DNA of 64,000 bases from Quillaja saponaria (lineage: Eukaryota > Streptophyta > Magnoliopsida > Fabales > Quillajaceae): contig CM055613.1 of NCBI GenBank assembly GCA_029379385.1, positions 16,262,001 to 16,326,000 on the forward strand, written 5' to 3'. Position 1 is the stretch's first letter, and each line of letters begins with the position of its first letter. The translations under genes were made by a program, and so were the position numbers. Of the stretch, positions 36,240-48,296 are shown piece by piece. Under the pieces are notes generated by a model that searched no databases, had not been told where the DNA came from, and was given only the letters and a program-made list of their open reading frames with translations.

Positions 36240-39019
36240 AAAGTCCCAGGTCCTGATGGCTTCCAGGCTGTGTTCTTTTAATCCCAGTGAAAGGTTGTTA
36301 GAGGCTCAGGTTGCCAGTATATTAAGGATTGTTTCTTGAATCTTGATGCGCTTTCAAACATTAATAGCACCTTTATTACCATCATCCCTAAGATTGATCA
36401 CTCGGTTAACATGTCTCACTTTCGACCCATTAGTCTTTGCAATGTTGCTGATAAGATTCTTCCTAAGATCATTGTCAACAGACTTAAAAGTATCATGGCC
36501 CAACTTGTTTCTCCTAATCAAGTAAGTTTTTTGTCTGGAAGACGGATACAAGACAATATTATTATGAGTATGAAAGATAAGTCTCAATATATGATAATCA
36601 AGATGGACCTTCAGAGGGCCTATAATAGGTTAAGTTAGAATTTTATTCGGGATGCTTTGAATATGATGGGTCTTGAACCTGACTTGATCAAAATTATTTT
36701 GAAATGCATAACTTCCAGCACTTTCCAGCTTCTCAGGAATTGAGGCATTACGGAGCAATTTGTGCCTACTAGGGGTATAAGGTAAGGGGATCCCCTCTCA
36801 CCTTTTATTTTTTTCATTTGCTTGCAAAAATTAATCCATTTAATTACTGATAAAGTTCAATCCGGAATTTGGAAACCTATGAAGGTAGATAGGAATGGGC
36901 CAGTTGTTTCTCATCTTATGTTAGCAAATGATCTCTTCTTGTTCGTGGAAGCTATAAGGGATCGAGCTAAGGTTGTTAAAGATGTTCTCAATGTTTTTGG
37001 TGAAGATTCGGGGTAGTGAGCTAATAATAACAAAAACTCATTTCTATTGCAATAAAAGAGTGAAAGGAGTTCTTCGTAAGGATATTGAACATATCACTGG
37101 ATTTAAGTCCATAGAGGATCTTGGTAAATACCTTGGCTTTTCTTTGTTCCAAGCACACATTAATTGAAGACACTTTCATTATATCATTAGGAAGGTTAAG
37201 AGTAGACTAGCTAACTGGAAGGTCAACTATTTATCTATGGAAAACAGACTCACATTAGTACAATTAATTATGCTAGCTATTCCAGTCAATGGCATGCAAT
37301 CCATTTCCTTGCCTTTATCAGTTTGTGATGATCTTATGAATCTTAAACGAAAATTTATTTGGGGAGAAATTGAGGGTCACCGAAAGATGCACATTATCAA
37401 TTGGGAGATCATGACCCAAATAAGAGCAGAGGAGGACTGGGTCCTAAGCATCTACGTTTGTTTAACCAAGCTTTCATGAAACTGGGTTGGGAATTATAAC
37501 GAACAGTAGCCTTTGGTCTCAGGTGCTTCGTGCAAAGTATATAAGGAGGTAGATGTGTGTCAGCCTCATTTGCCTTATGCCACGAATTCTTTGCTCTAGA
37601 AGGCCCTACGTTAAATTTGGCCAAACCACTATATGGCATTTGTTAGGTTGTGAATAATGGGTGTTCTACTAGATTTTGGATAGATGACTAGGTCCCTAAT
37701 GTGGGATCATTGCTTGGTCTGTCTAGGATTCCTCTAGATACGATGGAAGAGCTCACAACAGTACATGAATTTGTGACTAGTAGTGGTGGGTGGGACCATA
37801 GAAAGTTAGCTGCAGTTCTGCTTGAAGAGCTTTGTGAAAGAATTCAAGGACTTTTGCCAACCAATGATGAAAATAATGATGATATGCTTTCTTGGGGAGT
37901 TTCTATTAATGGGTTATTTTCTACTAGTTTAGCTTATAAGCTACTTACGGATAACTTGGACCCAAGTGACAACCCTATATAAAGACTTATTTGGGATTGG
38001 GATGGCCCTTACAAGGTTGTTTCTTTTTTTGGAAACTAGTAAGTGATGGACTTCTAACAAACATGAAAAGAGAGTGTTATTGATAGTTTATTTGCTCTTT
38101 GTCTAAGTTGTGGCATCCATAATGAAACTATCCTCCATGCCCTTCGGGGATTGTCTAAGGAGTTCGACTTGTTGGTATATCATTGGATATGGAATAATGG
38201 GTGACCAGTTCTTCACTTGCAATCTTGAAGAATGGATTCTTGCTAACTTACAGCAATGTACTAGTTCAGAGCTTAGGCCTTAGGCTCAGCAATTTGGTAT
38301 TACAGTTTGGCTGTTATGGTTGGAGAGAAATAGTGTTTGTTTTGAGCCTAATTTTCAATGGTTGTGCAATTCAAGTATGTTAATTCAAGGTTATGTGAAT
38401 GAATTGCTTTCACATTGGCTACGTCAAAGTTTATGAAGGTTTAAGTGGATGTTAAATGAGCTGCTCCACCAATAGGTTAGGTTAAGATGAATACAGATGG
38501 TACGTTTAAAGGAAATCTGGGAAACGCTAGTGCTACTAGGGTAATAAGAGATAGTGATAAGAGGTGGCTTTTTGGTTTTGGTAAAAAATTAGATTGATAT
38601 TGTTACATTAAAGCCGAGCTTTAGCTTTGAGGCTAGAATTACTAGCTGCTTGGAACATGGGATTCAGGAGAGTCATTGTTGAAGTGGATTCTCAAATGGT
38701 GATTTTATTTGTGAATAAGGGTTCCTATAGTTTGAATGCTAATTAGCCCCTTATTCGAGACATCCAAAGATTGATAGCAAAGGAATGGGATATTCAGTTG
38801 CTTTGTGTATACCATGAGGCAAATAGGGTGGCAGGTAAACTTGTTAACATCATGTTGGACGAGGAGTATAGTTAGCTAGATTGGCCTCAACCTCCAAGGG
38901 GAGTGCAATTATATCTGGATAGAGATAGTGTTGAGGTAGCTTGGAAGCATAGGATTGCTATCCCTATTGTGTAGTTTTGGTTTTTTTTTTTTTTTTTTCC
39001 TCTTTATCCCATAAAAAAA
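36240..39019 (+). mobile_element. L1-type LINE, 3' portion (RT, zinc-finger, RNase H, A-rich tail)
   Basis: A plant L1 ORF2 from the middle of the RT domain: PGPDGF near 36250, HFRPISLCNVADKILPKIIV at 36417-36477, QVSFLSGRRIQDNI, MDLQRAYN, then RGIR-stop-GDPLSPFIFF near 36780. The catalytic box reads LANDLFLF instead of YADDxLLF. A zf-RVT-like region is at 37700-37982, followed by an RNase H domain near 38480-38860 (MNTDGTFKG, VDSQMVILFVNKGS), typical of plant L1 elements. The 3' end is a T-rich stretch followed by CCATAAAAAAAG at 39008-39019, a short poly(A)-like tail. Several stops and frameshifts show it is dead. Confidence 0.85.
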
Positions 39020-40660
39020 GTGTTTAAAATGACCATAAATAACCCTTACCAGAGATAAAATATTAAAGTGACATTGATTTTATATTAATAACTAGTATGA
39101 ATCTAGTGTATCGCATAAATTAATTTGCACTTTACAATATTTATAATTTTTTAATGAGAATATAATACAAAAATCCAATATATATTCTATTTTTATTAGA
39201 TTATTATATATGGCACTTCAAACTATTTTTTTTTAATATTGAATTTCAACAACAAACCTAAAAGATGAAATTATAAACTAAATTTTTATGAGAGTTATTT
39301 TAGTTTTTATTCTTTTAATTTTTTAAAATTTTAATTTAGAATTTATAATAAAAATTATTGGTTAAATTTTATTTTAACTTAGCAAACTTCTGCATACAAT
39401 AAATTAGAAACTTGTTTTAAACTTATTATCACATCATCCTTTTATCTCACTTTCTTTTTATCTTATTATTTTTGTGTGTTAAAGAAAGCGATTGCTTTAT
39501 TCTTTTCTAAATTAAGATTTTGTTTTTTGTTTTACCTTACTGGGTCTACTCATTTGTTTTTTTTTTTTTTTTTAATCAAATTTATCCATTAAAAATTACT
39601 ATTTGTTAGGATTTTAATATATTAAAGAAAATCATTTTACATACAATAAAAATATTTAATTTTTTATTATATTATATAAGATTTTACAATTAAAAGATTT
39701 TTACTTTTTTCATCAATGGTGACTGGGAAATCAAATTTTATTTTTTCCACATAAATTCAATTTTACATCTTGATTTCTGATGAACTTCCAAAAACCCTAA
39801 TTCAATTTAGAAGGTTTTGAAATTTATTTGAACATTTATTTGGATATTTTTTATTATTTAAAAGCTAATTAGTTTGTCAAAATTTTAATAATCTCTTATT
39901 TTTATTTTAAATTGGTTGTACTTTTTTTTTTTTTTTCCGTTTATGTGTAAGAATATAAATTGTTAGTCACTTAAATAACTATAACTATTTTTTTTCCCTT
40001 CTTTCAATTAAAATTTAGTATATGACTATGTTTTGTTTAAGTTAATGTAACAAATATTAAAATTGTCTAAGTGGTAATTGAATTATTATTTCATTTGATT
40101 TGATAGGTCCAATGTTCAAATATCTTCATCATCGCAATTCACATAGAGATATATAGATGGAATCATTTCACATTTGCCTACGTAGAAATAAATAATTTGA
40201 AAATCATATATTACTTAAAATAAAATATATAGGATGCATACAACACAAAAATATAAAAAATAAACGAACTTATAATTTTGTAAATAATATTATAATCTTA
40301 TATCTTATAAACTAAAAAAAAGTAGAGATTTTAAAAATCTTAAAGTAAAAATAAAAGTCTAATATCCATAATACCCATTTATTTTGAAAAGTTTAGAAGG
40401 AAGACTTCATTTTATTTTTATTTTTATGTTTGTTTTCTTAATTGATCTATTTATTATGTTTTTATCTAACAATAATTGATCTGAAAATCACCACCCAATT
40501 TTTTATTCGCACTTAGCATCTGAGTTAAATTTATGTGACTATTTTTTTTGTTAAAACATTACAAATATTCTATTTTACAAATACTTGATTCATTTTATAA
40601 TTTAAAAAAAATATTTATTGTAAATTTATTGAGTAATTATTACTTTTGTATTGTCAAAAA
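39020..40660. other. AT-rich intergenic; no gene
   Basis: Very AT-rich DNA with several T homopolymers (near 39559, 39920). No coding frame with protein character is visible. Confidence 0.55.
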
Positions 40661-41406
40661 AGGTCAATTGTACTTTACCCCTATGAATTACTATCAGTTT
40701 TGCATTAACTCTCATAAACTATTAAATTAGACACATAAATATTTATTTGAGTCATAATTAATAAATAATTACCAACCATTTAAATTAGTATAAAATCTAG
40801 AAAATTAACTTAGAAAAAAACTAAACTATACTTATTATCATTTTTTCTTATGTCCTTCATTTTCTATCTCTTGTTTCTTCTTTTATCTTTTTTTTAACAG
40901 TTAAAATCTCTATATTTATTTAATTTTAGCATATTCTTTAATATGTAACACAATAATAAGAAAATAAAAAATTTAATGAAAATATTATCATCAAAACGTA
41001 AATTAAAACAACAATTTGTGTAATTTTTATAATGAGAAAAATAATATTAATAAATCTATTAATAATTTAAATATTATCCTAGAAAATAAAAATTGTGAAT
41101 GATTCAAATATTCTTTCTGTGTGCTAAAATTGAATCAATATAAATAGTTTAGTTTTATAGAAAATGAAAAAAAAAATGTAAAAAGGAGAAAACTTAAATA
41201 AAAAGAAAGCTTATAATGAGGGTAATTTAGTCTTTTTATAAGTTAATTTGTTAGATTTAATAGCTAATTTAGATAAGTGGTGATTATTTGTTAATTATGA
41301 CTTAAATAGACAGTAATTTATAGGAAAAAATGTAATGACTTTTTTAACTAATTAGACTTTTTTGGATTTTTTTTACATCATAGTAAATTTATAATTTAGC
41401 CCCCAA
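40661..41406. mobile_element. MITE-like element with inverted arms of about 220 bp
   Basis: The left arm (about 40661-40880) and the right arm (about 41165-41406, reversed) match: TATGAATTACTAT against TATAAATTTACTAT; GAGTCATAATTAATAAATAA against AAGTCATAATTAACAAATAA; AAAATTAACTTAGAAAAAAA against CAAATTAACTTATAAAAAGA. The total of about 746 bp and non-coding centre suggest a foldback or MULE-like non-autonomous element. Ends are approximate and no target duplication was fixed. Confidence 0.65.
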
Positions 41407-41794
41407 ACCTAAAGAAGAAGGTTCGTTACTACTGGCATAATAAAACGACACCTCTAATATTATTAAAGACTAAATCTCTCATTATTCGAAATAATAATCA
41501 CCACTGAAACTGTCAATAATACAAATCACCATTTGATATTGCTGAAGAGTACAATCAAATTATCCAAGACTCATAATACTGATTTTAATTTTTGGACGTT
41601 ATTCAAATTTATATATCTTAAAATCTTACAAATTGGGATTGAGAAGAAAAAAAATCGAGCAAATCTTATTTTTTATTTTATAGGAGGACAATTTTTTATT
41701 ATTATTTTCTATAGGAGGACACAATTGAAAATTGATGAATCCCCAAGAAATAAAACAGTAGTTTTCTACGTGGAAGGGGATACAAGCCTAAAGT

Positions 41795-42091
41795 ATGGGC
41801 GAAGATACGACACTTGGAATGTTGAGATCCGTCAGAAATCACAAAGACGACATCATCATGTTATCCAACCAACACCCCTTCGTCTATTCTGTTTTCTGCT
41901 CATCACTCAAACCACCGTTCCTCCAACAAGAAAACGATGCAAATTTTCACTGCAACGCTTGGAACATTCTCAAGCCTTCCCTTTCTCCCACATCTCTCTG
42001 CTGGCGATGCCTCTTGTATACCTCCTATCTTCTCTCCTCTTGTAAACCCAACAAATTTCTCAAAATACACCCCGAAATTCCCCACAAATAA
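41795..42091 (+). other. Upstream ORF overlapping the S1-gene start codon
   Basis: A 98-codon frame begins at 41795, 142 bp upstream of the proposed S1-protein ATG, in a different frame, and overlaps it. If the transcript starts upstream of 41795, ribosomes would meet this ATG first, which would lower translation of the main frame. The encoded sequence has no recognisable domain, and the transcription start is unknown. Confidence 0.3.
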
Positions 42092-45000
42092 GCTTTCATA
42101 TTATACTGCTAAAGTTTCTGTTTCTGGAAATGCTAACACTGAAACTTCAGTGAGCGGAGTTCTCGAAAACTCTTCTGACTCACTCTCACCGGAGGCCATT
42201 CGTCAAGCTCGGGTGTGCTATATTTCTGTGCTTCTACTCACATTTATGTTGATGTTTTGTAGAAAAATTCTTTCTTTTTCTTTGGGTTCATTCTAAAGTA
42301 ATGTTCCTTGTCTATATTGTAGTTTTGTAATTAAGTGTGGCTTCACTGATTGGTAGCCATAATTGTGAGAACAATAGTGTAATCTTGAAGGTTTGAAACT
42401 CGTGAAATGTTCTCTGGCTGCCTGAAACTGGTTTTTAATAATGTTGTATGGTTTCATTACTTGGGACTTTACTCTTACTTCAAGATTAGTTTAGTAGGCC
42501 AAATCGTGGGGGCATAGGTATGTGCAAGTTGACAGAGAACAATACAGAATCTTGTGCTATTAGTAGTTTTTATGGAAATTGAATTGGTGGGGTAACTGGA
42601 AATGGCCGTTACAAATCTATGAATAACATGAAAGATATGTTGCATTACTCCCTGAACAAATGTTAGGAACATAAATGTTGAAGTTTGATACACAAGATAG
42701 TTCAGTTGTCAAAATTTTAGTATTTAGTAATCATCATAAAGTATCATGGACTATTATATGAATCTGATTAATGAAAGTTGCAGTTTTCAATCTGATCAAT
42801 TAATGTTTCAGTTTTCCATCCCGTGTATTCAGTTTGTAGGAGATCCAATTTCATAACTTTACTAAGCAAATTTTCAATTCCATTGTAATTACTTGTTTTG
42901 ATACTTTGGTTTCTGCAAACATTTAGAGATCTGCTGACTGGGAGGCTGCAAAAGCTTCTAGTGATAGTGGATTGATCTATGATGTTAGGGTTGAAGGTTT
43001 TAACGGTGGAGGTCTGCTGGTTAGGTTTCATTCTCTAGTGGGATTTCTTCCATTCCCACAGTTGAGCCCGTTACATTCATGTAAAGGTATTAATACATTT
43101 TATTCTGGGCATATATTGGTTATTTTTATTCTTGTTCTTCCATCTTCCTTGACCACTATTATAAAAGCATGTCTAAATTTCTGAAAAGCCCACTCTTGTT
43201 TCTTTTTCATAAGTTGGGAACATTTTGGATGTTCATGTACCTTGATATGAGTTATTGCTAATTGCTAAATGGTTGAGTGTTACTCACTTTTCTGTTAATC
43301 TTACATGGATAGTTATCAGCCGATTCTGTTATTAACATATAAAATATCATTTACCTAAGTTCACCTAATTGTTGAAGTTCTAAGTAATAACTTCTGTATG
43401 TGTTATTTGAAACTCAATATTACCTGAAGCACTGGCCTAGGCCTAACCATACCAGTTCATAAACATTCCACCAATCCCCATTTAAACATTGTATAGGTAG
43501 ATTGAAAAAAATTACACATAAGGACATGTTTATACCTTTAACAGGTCAGTATGTTGCAGTTGGTAACATTCTGCCTGCTTTCTGTAATATTTTCTAAGTG
43601 AGCAAAATCACATGAAAATATTGCTATTAGTATGTAGACTGACAAGGAATTTTTGAAATGATGAGTAATATAATAAAATGACATTCAGTTACTCCTTTGG
43701 TCCTAAAATTGTAGTTATGAGTCTCCTTCTTGTTGGCCTTGACCATAGGCTTCATCTTATAGTTATGAAAAGCATCAATCTATGCTTATTGACTTTTTGA
43801 TCAGTACAAATTAAAATTTAAACAGCTAACGTTATTAGGTATATTACCTTCATATAAAGATGAATTTGGGATGATATCATGTCACCATAATAAAGCATAA
43901 AAGTAGCACCCCGTAACCTTAGTGCAATTGTGATTTGTGAGTGTGATTTTTATACTTTTTCTTTTTAAATTTTTTCTCTCCAAAGTAACAATAGAAATAG
44001 GATGAAGGTTATATGTATTAGGTATGAGAAATGTATCAAGTCGACCTAGGGCCTTATCACATCAATGAATTGGTCCCTTGTATGGGGTAGAGGTCTTTGG
44101 TTCAAATCCTAATGGAGTGGGTAGGTGAATCGTACGTGGAGGGGTCAAGTTATGGGAAAGGGATGAGACACTGCTTGTTGTGAGTTAGATGAGGGAGAGG
44201 TCTTTGGTTCATCTCCTAATGGAGTAGGTACTTGAATCTTAAATCTGATTGGGAGGAGGGGTTGGGTTATGAGAAGGGAGTGAGGTACTGCCTATTGTGA
44301 ATTATGTATAATATCAAACTAAGCAGTTTATTTCCAAAGTAAAAATAATTATTTATGAAAAAAATATAGAATTATCATTCTGAGTTGGATCTGTATAATT
44401 GATAAGTTCTTGAATGACTACGATTGCAGCATTAGTCAATATTTTTCTGTTACTGTTCTGTTTGTTCTGGTTTTGCTGTTGTAGCCTGTAAAAGATCCAA
44501 GTATCATAGTACCATCCATAGTCACACTTTTAATTTCAAACATTTTTGACTCTGTTTCACCACTACCTTAGTCAATCTATTCATTAATATATGTTGATAT
44601 CCAGGTAGTTGCTTTTTAGTCACTACTCACTATATTATCAGGGCAGGTCAACTTGAAATTGCTAATTGATTGTAATAACTTTGATCATTTCTTGTAGAAC
44701 CAAACAAATATATCCAAGACATTGCAAAAGGTTTAGTCGGTTCTCTTGTACCCGTGAAGGTAATTAGTTTATTTACCAAGTATAATATCCTTTTTTGCTA
44801 AGTAGTATACTTTGTATTCCATTTACTAGCTAAACATGATTTTTAGCATGGAAAGGGCTTAAATTGCTGCTATGGCTGCTGTCTTTCTTTGAAGCAAGTA
44901 GGGTATAAATTATTATTATTTTAATTAAAATAAATAGAAGCAAACTAAAGTGTGAAGGGTGTCTGTACTTGGCATCCTTTAAACTTTCAATCCAAAATTG

Positions 45001-48000
45001 AGAAAGAGAAAAAAAATGACTAAATAACAAAAGTATAAGACTCTGATTTTTTTATGTTGAACTAAGGAATGTTAAGGAAAAGAAAAAAAATGTATAGGGA
45101 AATATATGTAAATAAAAAAAGTACTAAACAATAAAGTAAGGGAGCAATATCAACCTCTTGATAGAAATGATGTGAAAGTTCTATTCTCCTATTGTTTGGA
45201 TATTACAATCACACTAAATCAGCTGCATGATAGATTACTGGGATATAACTATAAGCACCTCAAACTTTTTTTTCTCTTATAAGTTCTCACATTGCTTATT
45301 CATTCGTATTTGCTAGCTCTTTTTTTACTTTTTCAACTTCTTTCTGTCGTTCTTGCATTTCTTATATTAGTTTTGGAAAGTAGCTACTTCTAAGTTATTG
45401 GCCATCAAGTTATCTACCAAATGAACCAAATAATCTCTTAATCTGTTGCTGACAGTAAAACTTCTTCAACTTACTATCTGCCGTTCTTGGATATATTATA
45501 CTAGTTTTGGAAAGTAGCTACTTCTAAGTTATTGGCCATCAAGTTATCTACCAAATGAACCAAATAATCTCTTAATCTGTTGCTGACAGGAAAATTTCTG
45601 CAAGTGGAGGTTCTAGTGTAGATTAGACGTGGTTTTTTATTTTTTACAGTATGTGCGTTGAGGTGGCTATATGGGATGCAAAGTCACTAATGTTATGTGT
45701 TATCTTGGACTGACATTGGGGTCATTTTTAAAGGCCTAAATTGGGTTTCTAGTAGGAAAGTTGAGAGACATTTGGTGGGGATGCAAGGGGTTTTATCCTT
45801 CTAGATGTAACAAGATACCTAGTGTGTATTACCCCGTTTCCTGTTCTAGGAGCTTAACTGGGATGGGATGAATGGATCAGCGAATTGAAAAATCATTTCC
45901 TGATTTGGAGACATTTTCTCTACCTATTCTATATTGTGGTTATGAATTGAGGATGCTGGGAGTACAAGGGGTTATGAACGGTTTTAAATGTAAAGGAACA
46001 CTTAATGACAGAACTAGTGCTAGTGAAATCTGGAATTTGCAATGGTTGTTGGACAACTCCTACTATTAGACATTTTTAGTCAGTGGGCATGTAGAAAAAT
46101 AGTAGGAAAAATTGGTATATGTTCATAAAACTTATGAGTTTATTCAACCTCACCCAATTCTGCCTTTACTTTTGATAAACTATTTTAAAAAGGACACTTC
46201 TAAACATGTTGGGCCTCCAACAAATTTACATCAAATTGACACTTACCTCAAATTTATCTAAAGTCACTAGTTTGGCTTCACTGAAAATTAATAATTCAAG
46301 GCTTGTTTACAAACTCCTTCAGTTTCTTGTGATTTTAGGTAATTCAAGCAGATGAGGACAAAAGAAAATTGATATTTTCTGAAAAGGAAGCTGCATGGTC
46401 TAGATTTTCTGAACAAGTCAATGTGGGGGATATTTTTGAAGGAAGGGTGGGTTCTGTTGAGGACTATGGTGCCTTTGTTCACTTGTGCTTCCCTGATGGT
46501 AATGGACCATAGCTTCTTTTACATATTTAAAGCTTTCTTCATGTGATATGGAAGAGTTACTAGTGGCATCACAGAATAATGATGCAGGTCTTTATCACCT
46601 CACTGGACTAGTACACGTGTCTGAGGTTTCGTGGGATTTAGTTCAGGATGTGAGAGATGTTCTTTTGGAAGGTGATCAAGTTAGAGTCAAGGTCATCAGC
46701 ATTGATAGGTGAGATTGCTATTAAGTTCTACATTGATTCTTGTCTACGAAAAAAATATATCCTGCAAAATGCTTTCATGAAAACGAACCGATCCAAAGGA
46801 ACATCTGATTGTTCTCAATGGAATAAATTATGACTACAATGAGAATTGGAATAGATGTGATTTTCTTTCCTTTTAAGGAACTTGTACCATACATCTAATC
46901 TGCATTAATTTTTTTCTGGTCCCTTTATTTGTCTGCTGCTAAGTAATCGGCTTTATCATTTATGTTGCTTTTCTAGATAGTCATGAGAAGCCATGCTTAA
47001 TGTCGGTTGCCCATTTCTCTTGGTTGTTCTGTTCACTCATTTAAGTAATGATGCGAACCTTCCTTGGGGTTGAAAACTAAAAAATGATTCTTTCGGTGTT
47101 GGGAATAACATGTTCCTATATTTTGACAGTCAGAAGAAAAAAAGAGGAAAATTGCCAATGCAGATTTTGGCTTGATGAACTTCTTAGTTTATTTCACTTT
47201 TCGTTAACTATATGGATTTTCATATACTGAAAAGTGAAGGTTTACTTTGTGGGTTATTTTATTCTAATCAATCCAGGGAAAAGTCAAGGATTACACTATC
47301 AATCAAGCAGTTGGAGGAAGATCCGCTTCTAGAGACTCTGGACAAAGTAATACCTAAGGTTTGTAATGTGATGTATCTTATTAGCTCTGAAGCTTACGTA
47401 ATTGAACCTGTATACAATGAAGAAGAGGGAAAGGAAAGAGGGGGAACATTTCAGTTAATAATGAATCTTATGTTTCACAGGATGGTTCGGTTCCTAGTGA
47501 TTCTTTCAACAGTAGCACTAGCAATAAGATTGAACCTCTTCCAGGCCTTGAAACAATACTTCAAGAACTGCTACAGGAAGATGGGTATGTATCCCTTGTT
47601 ACTTACTTACACTTACTAGGACTATTTTTGTTTCATTTTCCTTTTTGATGTTTGGTTTAAATTTTAAAGATGAATGATGCCAGATTCTCTACATTTATAG
47701 TTGTATATGGGGTCAAACATGTGGGTATACCGTTTAATATGCTTCTGCATGTGAAAGTGACAGAGAACGAAATAATAGGATTCGTGATTTATAATTTAAT
47801 TTTATTTAAATTATGTAATATTAAAATTGGGGATAAATTAATAATATTTTAGTATTATTAAGAGTTATTAGTTTCTTTTTTATTAGGAGTTTAGATTTAT
47901 TTTTTATGTCATCAGGGTTTCCTTTTTTATGAAGACTCTAGAATTACATGTTATGCCATTAGCATTTTCCAGGAAGTCTATATAATGCTTTTTGATGAAT

Positions 48001-48262
48001 TAAAGTATTGTTGCATTTCGATTAAATTATTAGTGAACCTACATCAATTGGTATCAGAGCATAGGCTCTCGTCACCCCATCAAATCTACCACCCACAATC
48101 TAAAACCTCCATCGAAATCATTCAACCATCCCCAAACACCTCATTGCAAGAAAATAATTATAAAAAAATGCATTGTTCCCCCTGGTTTCTTAATGTCCCA
48201 AATCCAATTCCAAGGTTCATTTTTCAATATTTTTCTCTAAAATACGTGAATTCATTTGAGTA

Positions 48263-48296
<34 letters not shown>

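Noticed and set aside
36354..36587. Minus-strand frame opposite the LINE RT
   Set aside because: Shadow of the plus-strand reverse transcriptase motifs.
41533..42045. 170-codon plus-strand frame before and over the S1-gene exon 1
   Set aside because: It is in a different frame from the transit peptide, has low-complexity hydrophobic content and no family resemblance; it is likely a chance frame over the leader.
41903..42085. Minus-strand frame opposite S1-gene exon 1
   Set aside because: Shadow of the coding exon on the other strand, without features of its own.
44082..44180. Functional tRNA gene suggested by GGTTCAAATCC
   Set aside because: No A box, no cloverleaf and no acceptor stem could be traced around it.
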